A stretch of DNA of 64,000 nucleotides from VRUE01 sp963837695. GTDB lineage: Bacteria; Actinomycetota; Thermoleophilia; Solirubrobacterales; 70-9. Shown here one piece after another: positions 32,746-41,545 of the stretch (the first letter of the stretch is position 1; each line of letters opens with the position of its first letter). The stretch is taken from the NCBI GenBank assembly GCA_963837695.1, contig CAWINZ010000005.1, positions 620,001 through 684,000 of the forward strand, in the 5' to 3' direction. The notes below the pieces were generated by a model. It was not told the DNA's origin. It worked only from the letters and a program-made list of their open reading frames with translations, and ran no database searches. Both the position numbers and the translations under genes were made by a program.

Positions 32746-35700
32746 CTAACCCGCCCGCGAGCCATGAAGATCGATCTCGGGGAGAATTTTCTGCAGCGGC
32801 CGGGGTAGCCACCAGACCCGATCGCCGAGCAGCAGCATCAGTGCCGGCAGCAGGACGATCCTGACCACGGTGGCGTCGAGCAGCACCGCCACCGCCAAGC
32901 CGGTGCCCAGCTGGCTGACCGTCGCGATGTCGGCCCCGGCGAAGGCGACGAAGACGGCCATCATGATCGCCGCCGCGCCGGTGATCACCCGCGCGGTCTT
33001 GTCGAGGCCGAAGACGATCGCCTCCTTGTTGGAGGAGTTGTTCTCGTAGTGCTCGCGCATGCGCATCAGCAGGAATACGGCGTAGTCGATCGAGAGCCCG
33101 AAGATGATCCCGAAGATTCCCGCCGCGCCGATCGCGTCGACGTAGGTATGGCCGCCCAGCGGCCACCCCTCGGGCACGTTGAAGAGGAGCGTGAGGACGC
33201 CGAAGGCGACGGCGACCGTGACCAGGTTGAGCGCCACCGCGATCGCCGCCAGCAGAAGCGCCCGCAGGATGACGACGAGGATCAGGAAGGTGGCGAGCGT
33301 GATCACGCCGATCATGATCGGGATTCGTTCCGAGATCACGTCGGTGTAGTCGATCAGTTCGGCCGCCGCACCGGTGACGCCGGTGGTGGCTCCGGTGGCC
33401 GCCGCTAGCCCGCCGGCGTCCCTCTTGAGCCTTTCGTTCAGCGCTGTCGAGCCGGCGGTGTTGAAGGTGTAGCGGGGGATCACGACGATCTGCGCGGCCT
33501 GGCCGCCGCTTTCGATGTCGACGACGCTGGATACGCGCTTGTGTTCCTTCTCGGGCGCTCCGGCCAGGCTCGAGAGGACGAAGTAGCCGGAATTGAAGAT
33601 CCCCGGCGAGCTGCGCCGCAGGCGGTCGACTTTGCGATTGACCTTGCGGGCGCTGACCGAGACTTCGACGTGGCCTTCCTGCAGTTTGCTCTGCAGCGGC
33701 CGGGAGCGATGGAAGCCTTCCGCCAGATGTTCTTCGAGCGAATCGGCACCGCCGCGCAGCTGGCCCAGGCCGCCCACCAGTTGTGACGCACCGCCTTCGA
33801 GTTTGCCCAACGCTCCGGGCAGCTGGCCGGTGGCGCCGGCGAGCTTGGCGGCGCCTTTGTGCAACTTGACTCCGCCATCGGCGAGCTTCACCTGACCGTC
33901 GTGCAGCCGGGTTGCCTGGCCACTGAGCCGCCGCGCTTCGTTGCGCGCGATCGCCAGTGATTCGACCAGATGTTCGGCTTCGCGCACCTGTGGCGCAAGC
34001 GTCGGATCGGCACTCGCCCGTTGCTTCAGTTCGGCTCGCAGCCCCCGGGCTCGCTCGAGCCCGTTTCCTTCGATGCCGCTGAGGAGGTCCGCCGAGGCGC
34101 TTTCGACCGAGGAGGCCCCGAGCTGCGCGGTCCGTTGCCCTTCGGCCAGCTTGCCCGATCCGGTCGCGAGACGATCGATCGCGCTGGCGGCCTTCGCGGC
34201 CCCCGAGGCGAGCTTCGAGATGCCCCCTTCCAGTTGTTCGGCTCCTTCTCCCGCCCGCCCGGTTCCGTTGGCGAGCAGCCCGGCTCCGTAGCTCGCCTTG
34301 GAGAGTCCGGAACGAAGCCGCCCGACGCCCGTGGCCGCCGTGCCCAGGTTCTTGCCGAGCGTCGTCAGCTTTTCGGGGTTTGCTTCGCCGCGACCGGCGA
34401 GCAGGTCGTTGCCCGCCTTCTGCAGGGGCTTGACCTGCTTCCTGATCTGTGCCGGCCCGATCACCACCTGCACGCCGGGATCTGCGGCGATTCGCCGCTG
34501 CCAGCGAGACAGCGCGGCGAGAGTGCCGGCTTCGGTGATCGGTCCCTTGTCGGAGACCGCGACGATCACGGAGGGAGCTTCCCAGCCGGGGCCGATTGCA
34601 TCGGCGAGCAGTTCCGCTTCTTGGCGAGCGGGGTTGGAGGCCGGCAGCTGTTGGGCGCTAGGCGGCCCCGTTTTCAACGCCAGCGCCGGCGCCGCCAGCA
34701 GCATCACGACCACGCCGATCAGGATCGCGGCCAACAGTGGGCGGCTGAGGGCGCCCCGCACGAGCACCATCACCCCTTCGCCGCTGCCATCGCCGCCAAT
34801 TCGCCAGCGGTTGACGTTGCGGCCGGTGACGACGAGCAACGCCGGCCCGACCAGGGCGGCGACGAGGACGCTGATCGCCGTGACGATGATTGCCGTTCCC
34901 GCCAGCGAGAGAAGCAGCGTGCCCGGCATCACGAAGAGCGTCACCAACATCGCCAGGAAAAGAGTGGAGCCGGCAAAAGCGGTCGTGCGCCCGGCGGTCC
35001 GCCGGGTCATCCTCGCCGCCTCAAGTGGTGCAGTGCCGGTCTCCAACTCCTCCCGAAAGCGCGAGACCATCAAGAGGGCGTAGTCGACCCCCAGGGCCAG
35101 GCCCATCATCGAGCAGACGGTCAGGGCGAAGCCGTCGATCGCGATCCAGTGGGCGGCGATCGCAAGCACGCCACGCGAGGCGGTCACGGCGATTGCGCCG
35201 AAGGCAAGGGGAATCGCCGCGGCGACCGGCGAGCGGAAGACGAGCAGCAGGACCAGCAGGAGGAATGGGATTGCGATCAACTCGGCCCGGTCGGTCGAGT
35301 GCACCGCCTCGTCGATCAGCGCGCGCGAGAGGCTGGGGTAGCCGCTCTCGACCGCCGTCACCGGGGGTTTGATCTGCTCTTCGAGCGTGCGGTCGAGATA
35401 GGGGACGGTGTTCTTAACTGCCTCCTCGGGGCTGACGTGGAAGTTGACCAGGATCAGTGCTTTGCGCGGGCTGGGGCGCAGATCCGCGACGCTCCCTTTG
35501 TCCCAGGGGGAGACGGTCAAGGCAGCGGGATCGGTGCGCAGCTTGCGGATCAGGGCCGGTCCTTGACGATTGAGCTCGGCGGGGGGCCCTTGAAGCAAGA
35601 CCGCGAAGGAGGCGGTGTCGCCGAAATAGCGGTGCACGAGCTCCCTGGCCTTACCCGAATCGGTCCCCGGGACACTGAGCGACGTCGGTCGCAACTTGCC

Positions 35701-35790
35701 CTCGACGCCCTGCCCGAGCACGGCAAGAACGGCAATCACAACTAGAGCCGCGACGAGCACGACCCATGGACGCCGCAGAGAAAGCGGCAT
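32746..35790 (-). CDS. MMPL/RND-family transporter 1
   Basis: A roughly 1014-residue RND-type transporter of the MMPL family, which in actinobacteria exports lipids or siderophores using proton force. Two membrane blocks (helices near 165-360 and 760-960) each include the conserved GLALGVDYALLMVSRFREEL and FGLSIDYAVFLLMRMREHYE, with Asp-Tyr pairs for proton relay. Between them is a long extracytoplasmic region with repeated GAGLLANGTG, KLASGA, KLADGG, GKLEGG units like those of YhgE. ATG at 35788-35790 has GGAGGAG upstream. Its partner genes encode secreted proteins. A homologue lies at 44117-47422. Confidence 0.88.
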   Translation of the reverse strand: MPLSLRRPWVVLVAALVVIAVLAVLGQGVEGKLRPTSLSVPGTDSGKARELVHRYFGDTASFAVLLQGPPAELNRQGPALIRKLRTDPAALTVSPWDKGSVADLRPSPRKALILVNFHVSPEEAVKNTVPYLDRTLEEQIKPPVTAVESGYPSLSRALIDEAVHSTDRAELIAIPFLLLVLLLVFRSPVAAAIPLAFGAIAVTASRGVLAIAAHWIAIDGFALTVCSMMGLALGVDYALLMVSRFREELETGTAPLEAARMTRRTAGRTTAFAGSTLFLAMLVTLFVMPGTLLLSLAGTAIIVTAISVLVAALVGPALLVVTGRNVNRWRIGGDGSGEGVMVLVRGALSRPLLAAILIGVVVMLLAAPALALKTGPPSAQQLPASNPARQEAELLADAIGPGWEAPSVIVAVSDKGPITEAGTLAALSRWQRRIAADPGVQVVIGPAQIRKQVKPLQKAGNDLLAGRGEANPEKLTTLGKNLGTAATGVGRLRSGLSKASYGAGLLANGTGRAGEGAEQLEGGISKLASGAAKAASAIDRLATGSGKLAEGQRTAQLGASSVESASADLLSGIEGNGLERARGLRAELKQRASADPTLAPQVREAEHLVESLAIARNEARRLSGQATRLHDGQVKLADGGVKLHKGAAKLAGATGQLPGALGKLEGGASQLVGGLGQLRGGADSLEEHLAEGFHRSRPLQSKLQEGHVEVSVSARKVNRKVDRLRRSSPGIFNSGYFVLSSLAGAPEKEHKRVSSVVDIESGGQAAQIVVIPRYTFNTAGSTALNERLKRDAGGLAAATGATTGVTGAAAELIDYTDVISERIPIMIGVITLATFLILVVILRALLLAAIAVALNLVTVAVAFGVLTLLFNVPEGWPLGGHTYVDAIGAAGIFGIIFGLSIDYAVFLLMRMREHYENNSSNKEAIVFGLDKTARVITGAAAIMMAVFVAFAGADIATVSQLGTGLAVAVLLDATVVRIVLLPALMLLLGDRVWWLPRPLQKILPEIDLHGSRAG

Positions 35791-35960
35791 CCGCCTCTCC
35801 TCCCGGCGGCGAGTAAACACGCCTGGCGCTTATACCATTCGGCGCCTATCCATGGTTATGGGCGTTAATCCCTTGTACACAAATGACCGGGCTAGGACCA
35901 CCGCGACTTCGGTCTCGCCGCCGAGCCAATAAACTGCCTGGCCCTTGCAGGTGGCGATGA

Positions 35961-36635
35961 TTGGCTGACGAGGCAAACAAGCGAAACGGGGCCGAGGGCG
36001 CGAGCCCGGCGGAGCGGGCGAAGCCCGACCCTCCCGGCTACTTCGAGGGCGAGTCGATGACGCGCCGCCGTGCCTTCACGATTGCCGCGCAAGGCCTCGG
36101 CGGCATCGCCGGCGCCGCGGTCGTTCTGCCCGCGGTCGGCTTCGCGGTCGCGCCGATCTTCCACCGCGGCAAGGAGCGCTGGGAGGCGGTCGGCCCGGTC
36201 GGAGACTTCGTCGAAGACACCTACCGCCAGGTCGTCTTCACCGAAACCGTGGGGATCGGCGACGCCGGCAAGACGACCGCCTACGTGCGCAAGGGGTCGA
36301 AGCAGCTCGGCGAGGACCCGAACTCGATCGTCGCGGTCTCCAACCGCTGCGCCCACCTCGGCTGCCCGGTCCGCTTCGTTGAGGCCGCCGGCAACTTCAT
36401 CTGCCCCTGTCACGGCGGCGTCTACGACTTCCAGGGCAAACGGATCGGCGGTCCGCCGGTGCGACCGCTCGACCAGTTTCAGACGCGGATCCGCAATGGC
36501 CAGGTCGAGCTCGGCCCCCGCTACAGCGTCACCTCGCAGCTCGAACCGGTACGCGCCCGCGACCCCGGCGAGTTCACCGGCGGCGTCTGGGAATATCTGT
36601 ATCCGCCGCGCCCCTCGACCTTCCCGCCGCCATGA
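35961..36635 (+). CDS. qcrA: Rieske iron-sulfur subunit of cytochrome bc complex
   Basis: About 224 residues with one membrane anchor (RAFTIAAQGLGGIAGAAVVL, preceded by a Tat-like RR) and a Rieske fold. Cluster ligands are C and H in NRCAHLGC and in CPCHGG, both boxes complete. It oxidises menaquinol and passes electrons onward. A TTG start follows AGGTGG. The twin arginines fit export by the Tat system encoded about 4 kb downstream. It overlaps qcrB in ATGA. Confidence 0.93.
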   Translation: MADEANKRNGAEGASPAERAKPDPPGYFEGESMTRRRAFTIAAQGLGGIAGAAVVLPAVGFAVAPIFHRGKERWEAVGPVGDFVEDTYRQVVFTETVGIGDAGKTTAYVRKGSKQLGEDPNSIVAVSNRCAHLGCPVRFVEAAGNFICPCHGGVYDFQGKRIGGPPVRPLDQFQTRIRNGQVELGPRYSVTSQLEPVRARDPGEFTGGVWEYLYPPRPSTFPPP

Positions 36636-37516
36636 AACTCGACTCGCTGATTCCCGCCCCGCTGCGCAAGCCGGCCAAGCCGGGTCAGGGCAATGGCTCC
36701 AAGGGGGCCGCCCCGGCTGATCTGAAGACGGCGCCTCCCGAGCGCCCTTCCGACGCGCAGCGCCTCGGTGGCCAGGCCAAAGACGCACCCGCGGACGTGC
36801 TCGCCTGGGTCGACCAGCGCACCGCCGCCTCCGGCTTCCTCACCGGGATGCTCTACCGCAAGGTGCCGAAGGGGACCAACTGGTTCTACACGCTCGGCTC
36901 AGCCACGCTGATTGCCTTCGTCGTGCAGGCGACGACCGGCGTCTTCCTGGCGATGTTCTACACGCCGTCGACCACCCAGGCCTACGCCTCGATCTCGCAC
37001 ATCAACAACGACGTCTTCCTCGGCCAGTTCGTGCACGGGATGCACAAGTGGGGGTCGAGCGTGATGGTCATCCTCGTCTTCCTCCACATGGGCCGGACCT
37101 TCTTCTTTGGCGCCTACAAGTACCCGCGCGAGCTCAACTGGGTGATCGGCGTCGTCCTCCTGATCTTGACGATGACGATGGCCTTCACCGGCTACCTGCT
37201 GCCCTTCGACCAGCGCTCCTTCTGGGCTTCGGTGGTCGGGATCAACATCAACGGCACCGGTCCGGTCGTCGGCCCCTACCTGAGCGACTTCCTGCGTGCC
37301 GGCCCCGAGCTGGGCGCGACCACGCTGTCGCGCTTCTACGCGATCCACATGCTGCTCGTCCCCGGCGCGATCATCGCCCTGATCGGCGCCCACCTCTACC
37401 TCGTCGTCAAGCTGGGCACCACCGCGCCGCCGTGGCTGCGCGCCGAGAAGCCCAAGGTGGCTGAGCCGGTTGCTCGGTTGGATGCTGGTTCGGGCTCGAA
37501 CGGAGCCGGCGGATGA
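36632..37516 (+). CDS. qcrB: Cytochrome b (N-terminal, b6-like) subunit
   Basis: A 294-residue cytochrome b6-type protein with four core membrane helices. Heme-binding histidines are seen in FVHGMHKWGSS with VFLHMGRTFF, and in AIHMLLVPGA with IGAHLYLVV. The Q-site region TGYLLPFDQRSFWA is present. The N-terminal 65 residues are a polar Pro/Ala/Lys extension. The C-terminal helices usual in one-piece actinobacterial QcrB are supplied by the next gene. Its stop codon lies in the left arm of R2-B. Confidence 0.93.
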   Translation: MKLDSLIPAPLRKPAKPGQGNGSKGAAPADLKTAPPERPSDAQRLGGQAKDAPADVLAWVDQRTAASGFLTGMLYRKVPKGTNWFYTLGSATLIAFVVQATTGVFLAMFYTPSTTQAYASISHINNDVFLGQFVHGMHKWGSSVMVILVFLHMGRTFFFGAYKYPRELNWVIGVVLLILTMTMAFTGYLLPFDQRSFWASVVGININGTGPVVGPYLSDFLRAGPELGATTLSRFYAIHMLLVPGAIIALIGAHLYLVVKLGTTAPPWLRAEKPKVAEPVARLDAGSGSNGAGG

Positions 37517-37612
37517 TCCACGTGACCAAGCAGATCAAGGACGCAGGGAGCGTGGCGTGCTCTGCACGCGAGCGACCGAGGACGCCGATATGCGCCGGTC
37601 ACGGGGGTCATC
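37512..37612 (+). repeat. R2 palindromic element, copy B (inside cytochrome bc operon)
   Basis: Arms 37512-37527 and 37597-37612 pair at 14 of 16 positions plus one G-T wobble. The core keeps GGACGCAGGGAG (from 37539), the hairpin GCGTGC-TCT-GCACGC (37555-37569) and CGACCGAGGACGCCGA (37573-37588). It fills the spacer between two genes of one complex; the right arm holds GGGGG, the only ribosome-site candidate for the next ATG at 37614. Confidence 0.85.
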
Positions 37613-37613
37613 G

Positions 37614-38315
37614 ATGAAGCCCGCCGACAAGCAGGCGTATCTCGAGGAGTACGAGCTGCTGAAGAAGAAGGGCAAGCCCTTCTTCCCTTACGCGGTGCTG
37701 AAGGACTCGGCGATGATGCTGATCGTCGTCGGCGTAGTCATCGCGATGTCGATCGTGCTCGGCGCCGAGCAGGGGCCGAAGGCCGACCCGACGACGACCA
37801 GCTACGTACCGCGGCCCGAGTGGTACTTCTTCTTCCTCTTCGAGCTCCTGCGTGTGATCAAACCACCGGAGCTGGTCCCGATCGCGACGATCGGGATCCC
37901 GACCATATGCATGGTCCTGCTCCTTCTCCTGCCCTTTTACGACCGTAGCCCCGAGCGCAACCCGGTGCGGCGACCGATCGCGACCACCGCGGGTGCGCTG
38001 ACGATCGCCGCGATGGCCTACCTCACCTTCCTCGGCGCGACCGGCGGTTCTCCCACCGAGATCGACATGAAGGTCGCGCCCCAATACGAAGCCGGCAAGG
38101 AGGTCGTCGCCGGATCCGGCTGCCTCGCCTGCCACAAGCTGGGCGAGAACGGCAATAACGGGCCAGGGCCCGAACTGACCCATATCGCCCAGCGCATCCC
38201 GCGCGCCGCGATCGTCCGCTCGGTTGAGATCGGCCCGGGCATCATGCCGTCCTTCCGCGACCTGCCGCCGAAGAAGCTCAACGAGCTCGCCGACTTCCTC
38301 TCCTCGCTCGACTGA
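37614..38315 (+). CDS. Cytochrome b C-terminal (subunit IV-like) fused to cytochrome c
   Basis: A 233-residue fusion. The first part has three membrane helices and RPEWYFFFLFELLRVIKPPE, the PEWY Q-site motif of subunit IV. The second part (from about 155) has one c-type heme site, GCLACHKLGENGNNGPGPEL, and a likely Met axial ligand in GPGIMPSFRDL. This is the Bacillus QcrC-type layout rather than the diheme cytochrome c usual in actinobacteria. ATG at 37614 is chosen because all upstream frame is R2 sequence. Confidence 0.9.
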   Translation: MKPADKQAYLEEYELLKKKGKPFFPYAVLKDSAMMLIVVGVVIAMSIVLGAEQGPKADPTTTSYVPRPEWYFFFLFELLRVIKPPELVPIATIGIPTICMVLLLLLPFYDRSPERNPVRRPIATTAGALTIAAMAYLTFLGATGGSPTEIDMKVAPQYEAGKEVVAGSGCLACHKLGENGNNGPGPELTHIAQRIPRAAIVRSVEIGPGIMPSFRDLPPKKLNELADFLSSLD

Positions 38316-38332
38316 GTGCCACACTGGGTCCG

Positions 38333-39067
38333 ATGAAGGACACCACGCAGCCCTCGCGGGAGTCGGCCCAGTTCTCCGAGCAGGTTCAGGGGATGTTCGA
38401 CCGGATCGCCGGTCGCTACGACCTGCTGAACTCGCTGATGACGGCCGGTCTTCACCACTCCTGGAGAGAACGGGCGGTCGAGCGGGCTGAAGTCTCCTCG
38501 GGGGATTCCGTCCTCGATGTCTGCTGCGGAACCGGCGACCTGAGCTTCGAGCTCGCCGAGCGGGTTTCGCCGAGCGGCCATGTCGTCGGCTGCGACTTCT
38601 CCGAGCCGATGCTCGACTTGGCGCGGGAGAAGGCCGCACACCGAGGGAGCCCGGTGCGCTTCGAGTGGGCCGATGCGCTGGAGCTGCCCTATGACGGGGG
38701 CCGATTCGATGCGGTCACCGTCGGCTTCGGGGTCCGCAACTTCGCCGATCGCGATCGTGGCCTGCGTGAGATGGCGCGCGTTCTGAAGCCCGGAGGAAGG
38801 CTGGTCATCCTCGAGTTCACGGAGCCGAGGCGCCCTCCGTTCTCGACCTTCTACTCGCTCTGGTTCGATCGCATCGTGCCGGTCCTCGGCCGCCTCACGC
38901 CCAACCCGGATGCCTACTCCTACCTCGCCGAGTCGGTTCACAGCTTCCCGGATCCCCAGGGCCTGGCCGCCAAGATGGACGCCGCCGGCTTCGAGCAGAT
39001 CCGCTGGCTGCTGACGGCCGGCGGGATCTTGGCGATCCACAGCGGCGTCGCCGGCGCTGGGGAGTGA
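38333..39067 (+). CDS. ubiE: Demethylmenaquinone methyltransferase
   Basis: SAM-dependent methyltransferase for the last step of menaquinone synthesis (MenG/UbiE). The 244 residues have FDRIAGRYDLLNSLMTAGLH, SAM motif VLDVCCGTGDLSFELAE, GCDFSEPMLDLAREK, and FGVRNFADRDRGLREMARVL with LKPGGRLVILEF. It lies between the menaquinol-using bc complex and a polyprenyl diphosphate synthase, so this is a respiratory-quinone cluster. The stop overlaps the next start in GTGA. Confidence 0.94.
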   Translation: MKDTTQPSRESAQFSEQVQGMFDRIAGRYDLLNSLMTAGLHHSWRERAVERAEVSSGDSVLDVCCGTGDLSFELAERVSPSGHVVGCDFSEPMLDLAREKAAHRGSPVRFEWADALELPYDGGRFDAVTVGFGVRNFADRDRGLREMARVLKPGGRLVILEFTEPRRPPFSTFYSLWFDRIVPVLGRLTPNPDAYSYLAESVHSFPDPQGLAAKMDAAGFEQIRWLLTAGGILAIHSGVAGAGE

Positions 39068-40029
39068 CCCGGCACTCGGCGGTACCGCCGCCGGTCACGG
39101 CGGTCCTCGACGCTTCGAGCCGTTGGCTGCCGACCCGGCTGGAGCAGGTCGAGCAGTTGCTGCGCGAACAGGGGGCCGGCTACGGGGAGGCGTTGGCCGC
39201 CGACGCGGCGATGACCCTGGAGGCGGGGGGCAAGCGTCTGCGGCCGCTGCTGGTCCTACTCTGCGCCGGCGAGGCCGGCGGGCAGGAGGCGATACGGGCG
39301 GCGACGGCGATCGAGCTGATCCACATGGCGACGCTGGTCCACGACGACGTCCTTGACGAGGCACCCCTGCGCCGCGGTAGGCCGACGGTCGCCGCCACCT
39401 CCGGACGCGGACGTGCCACCGCGACCGGGGATCTGCTCTTCTCCCGGGCGTTCGCCCTGCTCGCGGCCGCTGGGGACCTGCGCTCGGTCGAGCTGCTCTC
39501 CAGCGCCTCGGTCGCCCTCGCTCGCGGCGAGTTGGCTCAGCGCCGCGACGCATACGACGTCTCGGTCAGCGAGAGTCGCTACCTGCAACGTTGCCGGTTG
39601 AAGACCGCGACGTTGTTCGAATCCGCCTGCCTGCTCGGCCGCGACAACGACGCCCTCGGCGAATTCGGCGCCGCGATCGGTCTTGCCTTTCAGCTCCTCG
39701 ACGACGTGCTCGACGTCGCGGGACCGCCGGAGCGAACCGGGAAGGCACGCGGCACGGACCTGCTTGACGGCACCGTGACCCTTCCCCTGATCCTCGCCGC
39801 CGAGCGTGATCCCGGGATCGGCGCGGCCGACCTGCGCTCACTCGACGCCGACGGCGCCGCGCGGCTCTGCGATCGGATCGAGTCCAGCGGGGCACTGAGG
39901 CAGGTTCGCTCCCGCGCACTCGAGATGGTCGCCGAAGGCAAGCGCCAGCTCGGCGCGGCCGGCTTCGACTCAGAGCGTCGCAAGCTCTTCGACCTGGTTG
40001 CTGACGGGGTCGTCCAGCGCTACAGCTGA
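39064..40029 (+). CDS. Polyprenyl diphosphate synthase
   Basis: Trans-type prenyl chain elongation enzyme; here probably makes the menaquinone side chain. The 321 residues have GGKRLRPLLVLL, the first Asp-rich motif LVHDDVLDEAPLRRGRPT and the second FQLLDDVLDVAG. The residues two to five positions before the first motif (MATLVH) lack bulky aromatics at the key position, consistent with a long-chain product, though length cannot be told reliably. GTG start overlapping ubiE. Confidence 0.92.
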   Translation: MTRHSAVPPPVTAVLDASSRWLPTRLEQVEQLLREQGAGYGEALAADAAMTLEAGGKRLRPLLVLLCAGEAGGQEAIRAATAIELIHMATLVHDDVLDEAPLRRGRPTVAATSGRGRATATGDLLFSRAFALLAAAGDLRSVELLSSASVALARGELAQRRDAYDVSVSESRYLQRCRLKTATLFESACLLGRDNDALGEFGAAIGLAFQLLDDVLDVAGPPERTGKARGTDLLDGTVTLPLILAAERDPGIGAADLRSLDADGAARLCDRIESSGALRQVRSRALEMVAEGKRQLGAAGFDSERRKLFDLVADGVVQRYS

Positions 40030-40364
40030 GTGCGACCGAAGTCGTCTGCCGTAATCAGGTCGGCGGCCAGCGCGGTGGTGAAGGTCTCGGCGATTCGCCG
40101 CATGCTCTCCTGTTCGAGCTCGTGGAGCTGCCCGGCAAGGGCTTCGGCGCCGTCGTCGAGGGCCTCGTCGAAGGCATCGATCTCATCCTCCCCGTGGACA
40201 CCCTCGCAGCGCCACTCGCACTCCGGGCAGCGGCGCCAGAGCCGCCAGTGCCCGCGCTTTGCCGTCTGCTCCCAGCGGGTCGGCTGGACCAGCTTCGAGC
40301 GGCACTCGGGGCAGACGTGAAGCCCAACCTCGATCTTCGTCCCTGTGCGGCTCGCGTCGTTCAT
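40020..40364 (-). CDS. Small zinc-ribbon protein
   Basis: About 114 residues. Two CPEC knuckles (HVCPECRSKLVQP and RRCPECEWRCEG) form a zinc ribbon in the first half; the second half is acidic and helical (DEIDAFDEALDDGAEALAG). ATG at 40362-40364 is preferred, though the frame is open to GTG 40382. The stop overlaps the end of the convergent prenyl synthase gene by 10 bp. The function is unknown; a DNA-, RNA- or protein-binding role is possible. Confidence 0.75.
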   Translation of the reverse strand: MNDASRTGTKIEVGLHVCPECRSKLVQPTRWEQTAKRGHWRLWRRCPECEWRCEGVHGEDEIDAFDEALDDGAEALAGQLHELEQESMRRIAETFTTALAADLITADDFGRTQL

Positions 40365-40491
40365 GCTCTGTCTATCGAACACATGAGACGGGCGTTTAAT
40401 CCGGGGTTTCCCGCATCATTTGCAGAAAACCCCAGAACCGGGTAGTCGCGCGCCTGCGATTCGACCTGATCCGACCGTGTGCCGCGCCCGT

Positions 40492-40497
40492 TACCAT
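40492..40497 (+). promoter_or_regulatory. -10 box of tatA (leaderless)
   Basis: TACCAT, 6 nt before the tatA ATG at 40504; no ribosome site. Same layout as parA, hemB and ymdB. Confidence 0.5.
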
Positions 40498-40503
40498 GGG
40501 CAG

Positions 40504-40752
40504 ATGCTTGGAAACGTCGGGCCCCTTGAGATAGTCGTCGTCCTGATCATCGCCCTGATCGTGTTCGGCCCGAAACGCCTGCCGGAGTTGGGGCGGTCGC
40601 TGGGCAAGGGCATCCGTGAGTTCAAAGGCTCGGTCAGCGGCGAGCACGATGATGACGACGAGCCTCCCAGGCAGCGTGAGATTCCCAGCGGAGACCCTGG
40701 CCCGGCAGTCGCCGACGAGAAGGCCGAGCCCGTCGCGCACAAGCAGCCCTGA
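40504..40752 (+). CDS. tatA: Sec-independent translocase component TatA
   Basis: Pore-forming Tat component. The 82 residues have one membrane helix (PLEIVVVLIIALIVFGPKRL) with the FGPKRLPELGRSLGKGIREF hinge and amphipathic helix, then an acidic tail. This could be TatA or TatB; TatA is favoured because it is short and alone before tatC. ATG at 40504 follows a leaderless-type promoter; tatC begins 12 nt after the stop. Confidence 0.92.
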   Translation: MLGNVGPLEIVVVLIIALIVFGPKRLPELGRSLGKGIREFKGSVSGEHDDDDEPPRQREIPSGDPGPAVADEKAEPVAHKQP

Positions 40753-40764
40753 GGCCGGGACGGG

Positions 40765-41538
40765 ATGTCCCGCCGCGTCAGGCCGGTCTCCCATGAAGAT
40801 CGCCTCAGCCTCGTAGAGCACCTCGATGAGTTGCGCAGCCGGCTCATCGTCAGCGCCGCCGCGTTCGGCGTAGCCCTGGCGCTCTGCTTCTGGCAGAACC
40901 ACCTGCTGTTGGAAATCGCCTCGGGCCCGCTGCCGAGCGGCCACACGCAGTTGATCACCTTTGGCGTTACCGAGCCCTTCACGACGACGCTTACGGTCGC
41001 CGCCTACGGCGCGATCATCCTCTCGCTGCCGGTCCTGCTCTACCAGGCCTACGCCTACATCCTGCCGGCCTTCAGCGACACCGAGCGCCGCGTCGCCCTG
41101 CCGATCATGTTGATGGCCCCGCTGCTCTTCCTCGCCGGTGTCGCCTTCGCCTACTTCGTCGTCATGCCGGCCGCGGTCAAGTTCCTGCTCAACTTCAACG
41201 ACAGCCAGTTCAACGTCCAGGTCCGCGCTCGCGACTACTACAGCTTCTTCTCGATGACGATGCTCGCCGGGGGCATCGTCTTCCAGATGCCCCTGGCGAT
41301 CCTCGCGGTCACGCGGATGGGAATCGTCAGCATCGCTCAGCTCACCTCCAATCGCCGCTACGCCTACCTGGTGATCGCGATCGTCGCCGCGGCACTGCCC
41401 GGCGTCGACCCAATCTCGATGCTGATCGAGATGGTGCCCCTGCTTGCTTTGTACGAGTTGAGTATCTTGCTTGCACGCGCCTTCGACAGGCCGAGGGCGG
41501 CGGGAGGCACGGCAAAACCCTCAACGCAGGAGAGATGA
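40765..41538 (+). CDS. tatC: Sec-independent translocase TatC
   Basis: Receptor for twin-arginine signal peptides. The 257 residues have six membrane helices, the N-terminal LVEHLDELRSRLI, FGVTEPFTTTL, and QAYAYILPAFSDTERR before the third helix; the conserved acidic residue lies in EPF. The Rieske protein upstream is an expected substrate. It is followed after 7 nt by a membrane-anchored protein gene. Confidence 0.95.
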   Translation: MSRRVRPVSHEDRLSLVEHLDELRSRLIVSAAAFGVALALCFWQNHLLLEIASGPLPSGHTQLITFGVTEPFTTTLTVAAYGAIILSLPVLLYQAYAYILPAFSDTERRVALPIMLMAPLLFLAGVAFAYFVVMPAAVKFLLNFNDSQFNVQVRARDYYSFFSMTMLAGGIVFQMPLAILAVTRMGIVSIAQLTSNRRYAYLVIAIVAAALPGVDPISMLIEMVPLLALYELSILLARAFDRPRAAGGTAKPSTQER

Positions 41539-41545
41539 CCGGCTG

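Noticed and set aside
37470..37613. Upstream extension of the cytochrome b/c fusion gene
   Set aside because: It overlaps qcrB and R2-B in another frame and has no membrane or heme feature; ATG 37614 starts the conserved part.
40402..40436. GGGGTTT...AAACCCC as a terminator or operator before tatA
   Set aside because: Only 7 bp pair across a 17-nt loop and there is no T-run; could be chance.
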